64,000 bases of DNA from Flavobacterium cupreum (GTDB lineage: Bacteria; Bacteroidota; Bacteroidia; Flavobacteriales; Flavobacteriaceae), in assembly GCF_003996965.1 (NCBI RefSeq), contig NZ_QWDM01000001.1, positions 62,001-126,000 on the forward strand. The letters are read 5' to 3'. Below, in pieces: positions 8,722 to 18,356 of this stretch (within the stretch, counting starts at the first letter, position 1; every line of letters begins with the position of its first letter). Both the position numbers and the translations under genes were made by a program. The notes beneath the pieces were generated by a model. It did no database searches. It saw only the letters and a program-made list of their open reading frames with translations, and was not told the DNA's origin.

Positions 8722-8729
8722 TAATTTTG
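8722..8729 (+). promoter_or_regulatory. Bacteroidota-type -7 promoter element (TAATTTTG)
   Basis: Exact TAnnTTTG match about 46 nt before the ATG at 8775. It overlaps the TTG at 8727 that would otherwise be an upstream start, which argues that translation begins at 8775. Confidence 0.5.
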
Positions 8730-8774
8730 GCAGGAGCGGTATTTTCTTTGCCGTATAAATTAAAAACTTTTCAA

Positions 8775-10355
8775 ATGGCACCATTACATGATAAATTCAA
8801 CAGCAGTAATATAACATCAGGAGAAAATGTATCCTACTGGATCGATTCTACTCCTATTATAGCCTTTGATAAACCGGATCGCGATATACAGACGGAAGTT
8901 CTTATTATCGGTGGCGGAATTTCAGGCCTCACGACAGCCTACCAATTGGCAAAAGCCGGAAAAAAGGTAACCGTTGTTGAAGATGGCTTTATAGGCAGCG
9001 GGGAAACAGGACGTACTACGGCACACCTGACCGCAGCACTGGATGACCGTTATTATTTTCTTGAAGAGACTTTTGGGAAAGAAGCTGCAAAACTCGCAGC
9101 GGAAAGCCATACAGCAGCTGTTGATGAAATCGAAAAAAATGTAACGGATTTGCAGATTGACTGCTCTTTCAGAAGAGTAAACGGTTATTTGTTCCTGCAC
9201 CCTACTGACAAAGAAAAAAATTTACATAAAGAATTTGAGGCCACCAGAAATGCCGGTTTACCGACAGAACTCCTGGCAAGTACTCCTTCGCTAGCGGGTG
9301 GGGATACAATGGAATGTCTTGCCTTTTACAATCAGGCCCAATTTCATGTCCTGCAATATTTAAAAGCCCTGGCAGATGCTTTCGTTTCACTTGGAGGCCA
9401 GATATTTACCGAAGCCAGAGCAGAAGACATCACAAAAGAAGGTGCCAAAGTCAATGGTTTTACGTTTTCGGCACAAGATATTGTGGTAGCTACCAACTCG
9501 CCTGTGAATGATACACTGACGATGCATACCAAACAGGCTGCCTACAGAACTTATGTTATTGCAGGTAAAATTCCGAAAGGCAAATTACCGTACTCGCTTT
9601 GGTGGGATACCGGTGACGCGGATTCCAAATGGGTTTCACAGCCTTATCATTATGTACGTGTCGAGGATTTTGATGAGCAGTACGATTTATTGATTTCCGG
9701 AGGTGAAGATCACAAAACAGGTCAGGCCGATGAGGAAGGCATTTCCGAATCCCAGCGATATGAAAGACTGGAATCCTGGACGAGAACCTATTTTCCAATG
9801 CTGGAGGAAATTAGCTATACCTGGTCAGGCCAGGTGATGGAGCCTGTGGACTCTTTAGGATTTATGGGGAAAAATCCCGGCGATGACAATATCTACATTA
9901 TTACAGGAGATTCCGGAAACGGAATGACACATGGTACCATAGGTGCTATGATCATAAGCGATGCGATACTTGGCATTAAAAATAAATGGGAAGACCTCTA
10001 CAGCCCGTCTAGAATAACAATGAAAACTACCGGTGATTTTGTCAGGGAAGCCGGTAACATGGCCGCACAGTATCTGGACTGGATCTCTGCATCAGATCTG
10101 AAAAATACTTCCGACCTGGGAGCAGGCGAAGGCGGTGTGCTCTCTTCCGGATTAAAGAAGATTGCAGTGTACAGGGATTATGACAATAGCCTGCGGGCTT
10201 TTTCCGCCGTATGTCCTCATTTGGGCTGTATTGTACAATGGAACAATGATGAAAAATCGTTTGACTGTCCCTGTCACGGCTCAAGGTTCTCTTGTGACGG
10301 AACTCTTACCAACGGTCCGGCAAAAACGGACCTGAGCAAAATTCACATCAAATAA
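8775..10355 (+). CDS. FAD-dependent oxidoreductase with C-terminal Rieske domain
   Basis: 526 residues from the chosen ATG. The N-terminus has the dinucleotide-binding motif IIGGGISGLTTA (GxGxxG at 46-51) followed by an acidic strand end (VVEDG), typical of DAO-type flavoproteins. A GDSGNGMTHG block (about 390) is the second FAD contact. The C-terminal about 100 residues are a Rieske [2Fe-2S] domain with C480-P-H482 and C498-P-C-H501. This fusion recurs in bacteria as a 'FAD-dependent oxidoreductase with Rieske'; its substrate is not established. No Tat or Sec signal is seen, so it is cytoplasmic. A more upstream TTG at 8727 was rejected because it lies in a consensus promoter. Downstream is an SpoIIAA-like gene 58 bp away. 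Confidence 0.9.
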   Translation: MAPLHDKFNSSNITSGENVSYWIDSTPIIAFDKPDRDIQTEVLIIGGGISGLTTAYQLAKAGKKVTVVEDGFIGSGETGRTTAHLTAALDDRYYFLEETFGKEAAKLAAESHTAAVDEIEKNVTDLQIDCSFRRVNGYLFLHPTDKEKNLHKEFEATRNAGLPTELLASTPSLAGGDTMECLAFYNQAQFHVLQYLKALADAFVSLGGQIFTEARAEDITKEGAKVNGFTFSAQDIVVATNSPVNDTLTMHTKQAAYRTYVIAGKIPKGKLPYSLWWDTGDADSKWVSQPYHYVRVEDFDEQYDLLISGGEDHKTGQADEEGISESQRYERLESWTRTYFPMLEEISYTWSGQVMEPVDSLGFMGKNPGDDNIYIITGDSGNGMTHGTIGAMIISDAILGIKNKWEDLYSPSRITMKTTGDFVREAGNMAAQYLDWISASDLKNTSDLGAGEGGVLSSGLKKIAVYRDYDNSLRAFSAVCPHLGCIVQWNNDEKSFDCPCHGSRFSCDGTLTNGPAKTDLSKIHIK

Positions 10356-10413
10356 AAATTCTAAAAAAATAAGTACCGTTTAATTTTCAGCACCATTTTT
10401 TATACTATATGAT

Positions 10414-10788
10414 ATGATACAAACAATTCCGGCACCCGATAATGTAGTCGCCTTCAGGGCATTGGGAGAAGTAACGGCAAACGATTATAAAACCATTATA
10501 GCGCCGGCGGTAAAGCGTCTGGTGGAACAGATCAACGAAATTAATTTCCTTTTTCTGATCGATACTGAAATTGAAAATTTTACCGCAAGTGCCTGGCTCG
10601 AAGATGCTTTTATCGGACTAAAAAATTTCGGTAAATGGAACAGGGCAGCCATTGTTACAGACTCCGATCATGCCATTTCCTTTACGAATGCCTTCAGCTA
10701 TGTCGTGCCCGGAAATTTCAAAGGTTTCAAAAAAGATGCATTTGAGCAGGCACTCGAATGGGTTCAGGGCAATAGTCAAAAAGAGTAA
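10414..10788 (+). CDS. SpoIIAA/STAS-like protein (DUF3478 type)
   Basis: 124 residues. The order of beta-strand VVAFRALGEVTANDY, helix, INFLFLIDTEIENFTASAWLEDA, and WNRAAIVTDSDHAISFTNAFS matches the SpoIIAA-like fold (short STAS domain of the DUF3478 type), where the TD-S loop and the ASAWLED helix are conserved. These proteins may bind lipids or take part in signalling; the role is not known. It follows the FAD/Rieske gene by 58 bp on the same strand and precedes a membrane protein by 36 bp, so the three could be one operon. Confidence 0.75.
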   Translation: MIQTIPAPDNVVAFRALGEVTANDYKTIIAPAVKRLVEQINEINFLFLIDTEIENFTASAWLEDAFIGLKNFGKWNRAAIVTDSDHAISFTNAFSYVVPGNFKGFKKDAFEQALEWVQGNSQKE

Positions 10789-10824
10789 TTATTTTTTCCA
10801 ATATAACACTTCAAAAAATTTCTT

Positions 10825-11271
10825 ATGAATTTATATATACTCCTTCAAATTATTATCTCCTCCATAGTTGCGACTTCTGTCATGACTCTTTTTAGTTATG
10901 CTGTCTCGGCTGCTGCACGGGAAATATACAAAGAACCGGTACTGCTTACCTATGTACTGCATAAGACTAACATTAACATATCTTCTAAAACAAAAGTAAT
11001 CTTAGGATGGTTTCTGCATTATGTAATTGGCTTTTTATTTGTCTTAGTATATCATTTGTTATGGTACTACGAATTTTTAGAAATATCGTGGACAGTTAGT
11101 ATCCTTTTTGGTGTCATTAGCGGCATTATCGGAATAGTGAGCTGGATTATTCTTTTTGAAATAATTCCACAAAAACCAAATATTGATTTTAAAGGATATT
11201 ATATTCAGTTATTGCTGGCCCACATTATTTTTGCTGTTTCTTCTTTTATGATTTATAAACTCTTCTTATAG
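10825..11271 (+). CDS. four-helix membrane protein of unknown function
   Basis: 148 residues with four predicted membrane spans (about 5-27, 60-82, 88-110, 124-145). I do not recognise the family. A short cytoplasmic loop after helix 1 is AAAREIYKEPVLLTYVLH, and helix 2 starts with GWFLHYVIGFLFVLVYHLLWY, with a His in each half. It ends 76 bp before the convergent stop of the PAS kinase gene. Confidence 0.65.
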   Translation: MNLYILLQIIISSIVATSVMTLFSYAVSAAAREIYKEPVLLTYVLHKTNINISSKTKVILGWFLHYVIGFLFVLVYHLLWYYEFLEISWTVSILFGVISGIIGIVSWIILFEIIPQKPNIDFKGYYIQLLLAHIIFAVSSFMIYKLFL

Positions 11272-11347
11272 TAAGTGAAGTTTTCACTACCAACAGTCCG
11301 CCTTTGTCAGGAATAAAAAAATAGGGCTGTATTATTATAAATCAGGC

Positions 11348-14300
11348 TTAATCTTTAGGCCCAAAGGGAATCAGAATGGTAAAAACGGCTCCTTCGCCAA
11401 ATATACTTTCAGCAAATATATCACCGCCATGGTTCTGGACAATCTTCTTACACATCGCCAGTCCTATTCCGGTTCCCTCATAAATAGTTTTACTGTGCAG
11501 ACGCTGGAAAATATTAAAAATGCGCTCGAAATATTCCGGTTCGAATCCTATTCCATTATCCCTGATCTGAATTTTGCAAAATTCTGTTTCTGCGCTGCCG
11601 GTTTTTATTTTATGAATCGCACACAGCACAATTGTTTCAGCGGTTACTGAAATTACGGGATCCCTGTCTTTTTGTGTAAATTTCAGAGCGTTACCGATGA
11701 TGTTTCGAAACAATTGTGTCATTTGTACCTCATTAGCTTTTATAACGGGTAAGCCTTCAATATAAACTTTAGCCCTTTTCTGCTCAATAAGAAGATCATA
11801 ATCCTGAATCAAATGCGTTACCACATCATTGAGATTTACTTCTATAAACTGCTCATCTGATTTCGCCAGCTGTGAATAATTAAGTACATCACTAATCAGG
11901 CTTCGCATCCGCATGGAGGCATGTACAATTTTATCCATATAATTCTGGGTACCTGAGGTTCTGTTTTCCCCCAGGCTTGTCTCGAGAAGACCTGAAAAAG
12001 TAATTATTTTTCGAAGCGGTTCCTGAAGATCGTGTGAAGCAATATAAGCGAACTGAGCCAGTTCTTCATTGGACTGAAGCAGTCGTATGTTGGATTTTTC
12101 CAGATCCTCATTGGTATGTCCTAACTCATGAACCGCTGCTGCAAGTTGCTCGGTACGAACAAGTACCTGCTGTTCTAATGCCGTTTGTACTTCGTGCTGC
12201 AAAGTAACATCCTGTGCGGTACCGTTCATTCGAAGTGGGTTTCCCATACGGTCAAATACGGTTTTTCCCTGCGCATGCAGGATTCTTCTGAAACCGGTTT
12301 TAGGATGAATGACCGTATAGGTTTCATCGTAGATCCCTCCTGATTCCGGTTTTAGTGCCCACGTCAAAGCTTTGGTTATTCTTTGCTGATCTCCCTCTGC
12401 CAGTATGGGTATTACTTCGTTATAATCTTTATTGTTAGGATCAAATCCAAACCATTCAATAAGGCGATCCGAGTAGACCAGTCCATTGGTCGCGACGTCA
12501 ATACTCCAGGTGCCCAGCTGTGCTAATTCAACAGCACCTCTTAATCCTGATTCTGCTTCCTGCTGTTTTTGTCTGGCATATACCTGATCGGTTACCTCAA
12601 TAACAATGCAGATAACACCATAGGGCTGATCATTATCATCGCAAAGCGGTTTATAGGTATAATCGTAATAGCCAAAATAAGATGTGCCATTTTTTATAAA
12701 TTCAATATACTGGGCAAATGCCTGATAGGTTTCCCCGCTTTCTAAAACATAACTATATTTTTCAAATAAATCCGTTTTCTTTAATTCAGGAATCGTTTCG
12801 GTTACGGGTTTTCCGATAATGGAGGCATCGCGTCCAAAAATTTCAAGCATTTTCTCATTAGCCTCCCGTAAAATCATTTCTTTGCCCACATATACCAGAT
12901 TGGCAACCGGTGAGCTGTAAAATATTTTGCGTATAAACTCCTGATTTTCTTCCAGCAAACGGTTTGCTTGCACCTGGGAGGTAACATCTATAACAACATC
13001 TAAAATAGCATATACATTTCCCGTTTCATCAAACAGCGGTTTATAGGTAAAGTCCAGGTAAAATGTGGTGAGCCCCCCCTTTACATTTATATCTGCCCGT
13101 GCTCCTTTTTGTTCATATTGCTTTCCGGTGCTGTAAACTTCTTTAAGAATTTCCGGAAAAGGCTGGTTTTTGGCTTCAGGAAAAACATCTAACATATTCT
13201 TGCCAATGATTTCAGGGCCTCTTCCCCATTGATCCATTATAATTTTATTGGCAATTTCAATACGCATATCCGGTCCAACATACAGGCAGGTACCTACCGG
13301 TGCTTCTTCAATTAAAGAACGGAAGCGCTTCTCACTGTCTTCAATTTTTCTTCTGGATAAGAGCTGTTCGGTTACGTCTACAGCCATATGCAGGACTGCA
13401 GAACTTCCTGTTGATTCGGTGATACGATCGTACGAAAAGTTAAAATAGCGACGCTCCAGTTTACCATTTATTATTAAATCGACAGGCTGGTCATCACCTC
13501 TGAAAGGGGTTCCTGTTTTTTGAACGTCAATAACGGTCTGCAGGGCCTGCTGGTCTATAAGTTCCGGCAGTGTTTCGATCATTTTTTTGCCTAATACCTC
13601 AGCTGCAGATTTTTTATTCATAAAGTCAAGCATCGGTTTATTGATGCTTTCTATGACCACATCTTCACCTCTTGAAAGCAATACCGCCACCGGTGCCTGT
13701 TCGATCATATTTCGAAAGCGTGTTTCACTTTGCTGAAGTAATTCTTCCGCACGTTTTATCTCTGTAATATCACGTGTTGTTCCGGCAATGGCCTCTACAT
13801 CTCCCTGATCGTTTACAACCGGGACAAGAATATAATCGTAAATCCGCCTGCCTAATTCAGCATGTGGAAAAGAAACTGTTCCTCTCACTATTTTTTTTGT
13901 GGCAACTACCTCATCAATTTCCTGTTCGTGCATTTGCGCGTGCCATTCCTCGTAGCCGTTTTCCCTTAGTCCCTTACCAATAGCATCCTGCTCCGATTTG
14001 CCCCACATGGTAAGTAAGGCCTTGTTGGCATAAATAAATTCATACGATAAACTAAAAACATATACCAGATCGGGTGTATTGTTGGTAATGGAATCATAAA
14101 GCCGTTTTTGTTTCTGTACATCGGCCAGCGCATTTTTCAGATTGATTTCTGTCTGCTTTGCTTCTGTTATATCTTCGGTAGTGACCACAAGAAGTTTAGC
14201 CTGCTTTACGGCCGTAAAACGGAACCAGTGCTGCATGCCTTCACCGGTATACCACTGTTCAAAGGTGGCCGTAACACCCGTTTCGGCAACCTCAATAAAC

Positions 14301-14524
14301 TTTTCGAGAATGCCGGTTTCTTTTACCATGGGAAACAGGTCGCTGTACCGCTTGCCTTTATAGTCTATATCACCAATCCATTTGAAAGTATAGGCATTAA
14401 ACAGTAAAATTGAAAAATCTTCTGTTTTGCCCTCCTCGTTGTAAAGTGCCTCCATTACGGCAATCCCATTTGAGGAAGAGTTAAAAACGGTTTGAAAAAG
14501 GTCTTTATTTTCTATTAGCTCCAT
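11348..14524 (-). CDS. multi-PAS sensor histidine kinase
   Basis: 1058 residues. N-terminal two thirds is a string of about six PAS/PAC modules, seen as repeated segments such as FNSSSNGIAVMEALY, ITNNTPDLVYVF, MIEQAPVAVLLSRG, LIEEAPVGTCLYVG, IFYSSPVANLVYVG and LGTWSIDVATNGLVYSD, several closed by a DVTEQ/DITEI PAC ending. Next come a coiled coil (about 800-825), a HisKA domain with phospho-acceptor His831 (ASHDLQEPLRKI), and an ATPase domain with N (GNALKFTQ), DNGIGFEPEYFERIFNIFQRLH and GTGIGLAMCKKIV. There is no transmembrane segment, so it senses in the cytoplasm. No fused receiver; partner regulator not obvious nearby. Convergent with the 10825 gene. Confidence 0.92.
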   Translation of the reverse strand: MELIENKDLFQTVFNSSSNGIAVMEALYNEEGKTEDFSILLFNAYTFKWIGDIDYKGKRYSDLFPMVKETGILEKFIEVAETGVTATFEQWYTGEGMQHWFRFTAVKQAKLLVVTTEDITEAKQTEINLKNALADVQKQKRLYDSITNNTPDLVYVFSLSYEFIYANKALLTMWGKSEQDAIGKGLRENGYEEWHAQMHEQEIDEVVATKKIVRGTVSFPHAELGRRIYDYILVPVVNDQGDVEAIAGTTRDITEIKRAEELLQQSETRFRNMIEQAPVAVLLSRGEDVVIESINKPMLDFMNKKSAAEVLGKKMIETLPELIDQQALQTVIDVQKTGTPFRGDDQPVDLIINGKLERRYFNFSYDRITESTGSSAVLHMAVDVTEQLLSRRKIEDSEKRFRSLIEEAPVGTCLYVGPDMRIEIANKIIMDQWGRGPEIIGKNMLDVFPEAKNQPFPEILKEVYSTGKQYEQKGARADINVKGGLTTFYLDFTYKPLFDETGNVYAILDVVIDVTSQVQANRLLEENQEFIRKIFYSSPVANLVYVGKEMILREANEKMLEIFGRDASIIGKPVTETIPELKKTDLFEKYSYVLESGETYQAFAQYIEFIKNGTSYFGYYDYTYKPLCDDNDQPYGVICIVIEVTDQVYARQKQQEAESGLRGAVELAQLGTWSIDVATNGLVYSDRLIEWFGFDPNNKDYNEVIPILAEGDQQRITKALTWALKPESGGIYDETYTVIHPKTGFRRILHAQGKTVFDRMGNPLRMNGTAQDVTLQHEVQTALEQQVLVRTEQLAAAVHELGHTNEDLEKSNIRLLQSNEELAQFAYIASHDLQEPLRKIITFSGLLETSLGENRTSGTQNYMDKIVHASMRMRSLISDVLNYSQLAKSDEQFIEVNLNDVVTHLIQDYDLLIEQKRAKVYIEGLPVIKANEVQMTQLFRNIIGNALKFTQKDRDPVISVTAETIVLCAIHKIKTGSAETEFCKIQIRDNGIGFEPEYFERIFNIFQRLHSKTIYEGTGIGLAMCKKIVQNHGGDIFAESIFGEGAVFTILIPFGPKD

Positions 14525-14888
14525 TGTTGTATCTAAAGTCTGTCAAAGCATAGCTGCTTTTGTATTTTTTTAATTCTCAAAACACTTACACATTTTATCT
14601 GATCCGCACTAACAATAAGCCAGTGCAGTTTTATTTCGCCTTTTTACTTCAAAATCAGAAGCGGCTCACAACCAAATTATAGTCTGTATGTCTTAAAGAA
14701 GACAAAAACAGTAAAACGTAATTAATATAAAAATAAAAAAAAAGTGGTAAACTTTGATTACCTGCCGCTAAATAAAAATTCCGGATCCTGACCGAAGATA
14801 ATTCGTAAGAAAATTTATAAAGATTTTCCTCTTTTTTGTTTAAATTGGTGTACTATTTCCAAAACTTCTTTGTAAAAAATAAAATGCT
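14525..14888. other. 364-bp divergent promoter region
   Basis: Lies between the minus-strand PAS kinase and the plus-strand DUF4239-like gene. No reading frame of interest. No exact TAnnTTTG; the plus-strand stretch TTTG at about 14836 followed by a T-rich segment near the start codon at 14889 is the only promoter-like feature. An A9 tract occurs around 14735. Confidence 0.5.
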
Positions 14889-15668
14889 ATGGAAGCAAAT
14901 ACACTAAATCATACCGAAGCCTGGGTAATCGCTCTGCTGCTATTTTCCCTAATGCTGATTTCAAGTTTTGTTGGAAAACTTTTAGGAAATTACATTCGTG
15001 ATAAAAAAAGCACGAAGGAAAAATCCACTGAGACTTCAGCGCTGACAGCATTGCTTTTCTTTTTACTGGCTTTTACGTTTGGCATGAGCGGGGACCGTTA
15101 CGATTCGCGAAGAAAAATCGTGGTAGAAGAGGCCAATAGTATTGGTACGGCCCTATTGCGAACCGATTTATATCCGGATGCAGCCCGAAACTTATTTCGC
15201 AAGGATTTTCAGGAATATGTTGAAGCAAGAATTTCCTACTATGAGGTAGGCGCGGATACAAAAGGAATTTTAAAAGCAGACAGTCTGTCGCAGCTCATTT
15301 CCTCCCGGTTGTGGAAACGTGCAGCCACGTTGTCCAAAGACCCGGCTAATCTGGCAGCCACCCAGCAGATGATTCCGGCGTTAAACGATATGATCGATGC
15401 TACTACTACCCGTCTTGCAGGCGAGAAAGCAAAGGTGCCTCAAAGTATTATCATCATGTTATTTTTTCTGGCTATTATTAGTGCCTTCTACGGCGGCTAT
15501 TCCGAAGGTCGCAAAGACAGGGCCGACTGGCTAATACAGATCGGATTTTGTCTGATTGTTTCTTTAGTGGTGTTATTTACACTGGATCTTGACAGGCCGA
15601 GAAGAGGCTTTGTAAATCTGGACGTCCCAAATCAGACTATAATAGATTTGAGAAAGAACTTCGAATAA
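14889..15668 (+). CDS. DUF4239-like (bestrophin-like) membrane protein
   Basis: 259 residues. N-terminal helix (about 12-31), a second helix with the signature ALTALLFFLLAFTFGMSGDRYDSRRKIVVEEANSIGTALLRTDL cut by a charged turn, a helical cytoplasmic segment, then two helices (about 185-202 and 214-232). The FTFGM-x-G-x-RYDSRR-x-VVEEANSIGTA pattern is that of DUF4239 membrane proteins, described as bestrophin-like; ion transport has not been shown for this group. The gene stands alone, with 532 bp to the next gene. Confidence 0.75.
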   Translation: MEANTLNHTEAWVIALLLFSLMLISSFVGKLLGNYIRDKKSTKEKSTETSALTALLFFLLAFTFGMSGDRYDSRRKIVVEEANSIGTALLRTDLYPDAARNLFRKDFQEYVEARISYYEVGADTKGILKADSLSQLISSRLWKRAATLSKDPANLAATQQMIPALNDMIDATTTRLAGEKAKVPQSIIIMLFFLAIISAFYGGYSEGRKDRADWLIQIGFCLIVSLVVLFTLDLDRPRRGFVNLDVPNQTIIDLRKNFE

Positions 15669-16200
15669 TTGCCATGTTTGTAGCCTAAGATAATATCAGG
15701 CCCAGATCTATCCTTTATATTTTTCCAGCTGCATGTTTTTTTGTTGGAAGGCTGTAATTTATTCTGATTTTCAACACTTCCTGTTTTTTAAATTTTTCCT
15801 TACACGATTACCGGTAAACCGTATTTTATTGGAATGCCTTTTTGATGCTTCAAAACCAAAAAAATGAAGTATTGTGATTTTTCCATAGTAGAAAATACCA
15901 AAGCTTTAAAAAGCACAATTATTTACTATGCTAGCATACAAATAAAAATAGTCAAATACTAACAAAGTGGGAATTATGTAACTTTTTGTACGAAATTATG
16001 TAAGCCGTTGTCATATGAAAGTGTCAAATTTGAGTAAAGGAAAAACTGTTATTGTAATACAATAATTACAATGGCTTTTGGATTTGCATTTTTTCAATCT
16101 AATAATCAGCAATTTAACAATTAACATCAATTAGAAGAAGAATTTCAAATTTTGACGGTCGCACGGCTAACAATTATCATACTTAACCCCCAAATCAAAT
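15669..16200. other. 532-bp regulatory intergenic region before cassette A
   Basis: No gene supported. Contains an 8-bp inverted repeat (ATTGTAAT at 16051-16058, ATTACAAT at 16065-16072, 6-nt spacer) about 130 bp before the first cassette gene, which could be an operator. The 16201 gene follows a run of C-rich leader (taacccccaaatc). Nothing comparable was seen at the equivalent site upstream of cassette B. Confidence 0.4.
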
Positions 16201-16410
16201 ATGAAAAAAACGCCCTTATCCACAATTTTATTTAGCTGCGTTGTGCTTTTTATTCACAATATTGCCTTATCTCAGAATCTGCCCCCTCCGGGCCTGCCTG
16301 ATGAGCCGGTGGTGATACCCATAAATTCGATGATTTATGTATTGTTAGCTATAGGAATTGTGTTCGGTATCTATATTATCGCTACAAGAATAAATAGACA
16401 AAATGCATAA
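16201..16410 (+). CDS. mini-protein with signal peptide, PPPGLPDEP motif and C-terminal membrane helix (cassette A, gene 1)
   Basis: 69 residues: a Sec signal (MKKTPLSTILF to about residue 24), a proline-rich box NLPPPGLPDEPVVIPI (26-41), one hydrophobic span (about 43-62) and a short basic end (TRINRQNA). The arrangement of short motif, membrane helix and basic tail is that of C-terminal protein-sorting signals of the PEP-CTERM kind; flavobacterial mini-proteins with PPPP-GLPID-type motifs belong to the so-called PID-CTERM group as far as I recall. It is paralogous to the 45518 gene, which has PIDTG at the same place. It starts cassette A and is 85 bp before the T9SS protein gene. Function unknown. 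Confidence 0.75.
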   Translation: MKKTPLSTILFSCVVLFIHNIALSQNLPPPGLPDEPVVIPINSMIYVLLAIGIVFGIYIIATRINRQNA

Positions 16411-16495
16411 ACTATAGCAACGCAAATTATTAAATAGCACTAAAGCTGCGAGTTAAAACTGACAGCAGGTGATTATCAATTAAAAGAAAGAAAAT

Positions 16496-18304
16496 ATGAA
16501 AAATACTTTACTATTACTTTTTATTTTAATTTCCGTGCCGGGCTTTTCGCAACTTCATATTGGCGCCAACACGCCTGTGTATGTCAAGAATCAGGTTTTG
16601 TATGTGACTCAGGGTATGAATCTGGCTGCAAGTTCCAATCTGTACTTGCGCAATAACTCTCAGTTATTACAAGGCACTACGGGAACTTCTACAAATACAG
16701 GAACAGGAATTGTGTCTGTATATCAGGAAGGAACCTCCGATAATTTCGAATACAATTACTGGTGCTCGCCTGTTGGAAATCCGACGATTGCAACTGGTAA
16801 TACCAGTTTTGGAATCTCATTGCTAAATCGTCCGACATCTTCAACTGCTGCGGTTGCTGCCACAGCGCTTCCATTGTCAAATTACAACGGAACTTCCAAC
16901 CCGCTGGCTATCGCCTCTTACTGGATCTACAAATTAACCAATGCCAACAACTACTCACAATGGGTTCAGGTTGGTAATGCAACTACCATTGCGGCAGGAG
17001 AAGGTTTCACCATGAAAGGTACGGGCGGCACTGATGTTACCGATCCTGAAACTACTGGAGTTGCCAATAATCCAGGATCAGCGCAGCGATATGATTTCAG
17101 GGGAAAACCGAATGATGGCAATATCAGTGTGGCCGTCGGATCCGGGAATGCGGCGACGCTCACCGGAAATCCATATCCGTCGGCAATAGATCTAAATGCT
17201 TTTTTAATGGATCCGACAAATTCTGCCTGCACCCGAGTAGCGTATTTTTGGGAACAGGATAAAACAACCAATTCTCATTATTTATCTGCCTACAGAGGAG
17301 GTTACGGAACATATTCGCCCGGGGTTTTAGGATCAAACGGAGTATATGTCGCCGCTACTTTTAACAGTTATAAAAGCGACGGTACGTTAAACACAACCGG
17401 TACAAGTTCCGGATTGGTCATACAGCGAAAATACTCGCCTGTCGGACAGGGTTTTTTGATAAACGGCGCCAGCAATGGTACGGTAACTTTTAAAAATTCG
17501 CATCGTTTCTTTTATAAAGAAGGCTCCCCTTTATCGCAATTTGCAAAGTCTTCACCGGATAAAGCAGCCGCTGGTAAGGAACAAAAAGAAGAAAAAGAGG
17601 AAGAGATTATCATAATCTCACACATTAAATTAAATACCATAATCAATAATCAGTTTACCAGGCAACTTGCTTTGGCATTTATTCCGGAAGCAACAGATGG
17701 CGTGGATCCGGGTATCGATGCCTTAAACATGGATCAGACACTTCCGGGTGATGTTTCGTTTTGGCTGGATAATGGTAATTATGTCATACAGGGCGTTAAT
17801 TTTGAAGTGACAAAAAAAATTCCTTTAGCCGTAAAGGCAGCAACAAACACTACCTTAAAATTTTATATTCCCGAAGTTGTAAATTTTGACCCTTCGCAAA
17901 ATATTTATATCTATGACGAACTCGATTCGTCATATCATGATATAAAAACAGGAATGTATGAAGTTACTATTGCACCGGGTACTTACACAGACCGATTTAA
18001 AATTGCCTTTACCAATGTAACCCTGGGCGTTAATGAATCGGCTAAAAACAATCTTTTTATAAGTCAGGATAATACCAATAAGATATTAACTGCCTCAAAT
18101 CCGAATAACCTCGTATTTAAGTCATTCGCTTTATATGATATTCTGGGTAAAGCCGTCCTGACCAAAAACAATCTAAAAGAAGAACAAAATTATAGTTTTT
18201 CTACTTCAGGCCTGAGTTCAGGAGTTTACATTGCCGCTTTTGTAACCGCTGATAATGAAAAAATCACTCAAAAAGTCATTATATCAAATTCAGGAAAGCA
18301 ATAA
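16496..18304 (+). CDS. secreted surface protein with T9SS type A sorting domain (cassette A, gene 2)
   Basis: 602 residues. Signal peptide 1-19 (MKNTLLLLFILISVPGFSQ). The passenger region is beta-rich and Gly/Ser/Thr/Asn-rich, with landmark blocks NNSQLLQGTTG, YNYWCSPVGN (a lone Trp-Cys), WIYKLTNANNYSQW, GEGFTMKGT, QRYDFRGKPNDGNISVAVG and LTGNPYPSA. A linker rich in Glu/Lys (about 360-375) divides it from a second beta domain. The last about 75 residues (FKSFALYDILGKAVL, then FSTSGLSSGVYIAAF and KITQKVIISN) are a type A Por-secretion C-terminal sorting domain, so the protein is exported by T9SS and probably anchored on the cell surface. Closely related to the 45752 protein. Ligand unknown; no adhesin family recognised. 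Confidence 0.85.
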   Translation: MKNTLLLLFILISVPGFSQLHIGANTPVYVKNQVLYVTQGMNLAASSNLYLRNNSQLLQGTTGTSTNTGTGIVSVYQEGTSDNFEYNYWCSPVGNPTIATGNTSFGISLLNRPTSSTAAVAATALPLSNYNGTSNPLAIASYWIYKLTNANNYSQWVQVGNATTIAAGEGFTMKGTGGTDVTDPETTGVANNPGSAQRYDFRGKPNDGNISVAVGSGNAATLTGNPYPSAIDLNAFLMDPTNSACTRVAYFWEQDKTTNSHYLSAYRGGYGTYSPGVLGSNGVYVAATFNSYKSDGTLNTTGTSSGLVIQRKYSPVGQGFLINGASNGTVTFKNSHRFFYKEGSPLSQFAKSSPDKAAAGKEQKEEKEEEIIIISHIKLNTIINNQFTRQLALAFIPEATDGVDPGIDALNMDQTLPGDVSFWLDNGNYVIQGVNFEVTKKIPLAVKAATNTTLKFYIPEVVNFDPSQNIYIYDELDSSYHDIKTGMYEVTIAPGTYTDRFKIAFTNVTLGVNESAKNNLFISQDNTNKILTASNPNNLVFKSFALYDILGKAVLTKNNLKEEQNYSFSTSGLSSGVYIAAFVTADNEKITQKVIISNSGKQ

Positions 18305-18356
18305 TCAGATTTAAACGATCATCCAAATATTTAATCTTCAGTACTAACTAAAAATA

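Noticed and set aside
14108..14407. 99-codon frame opposite the PAS kinase
   Set aside because: Antisense to a well-formed PAS domain; no own signals.
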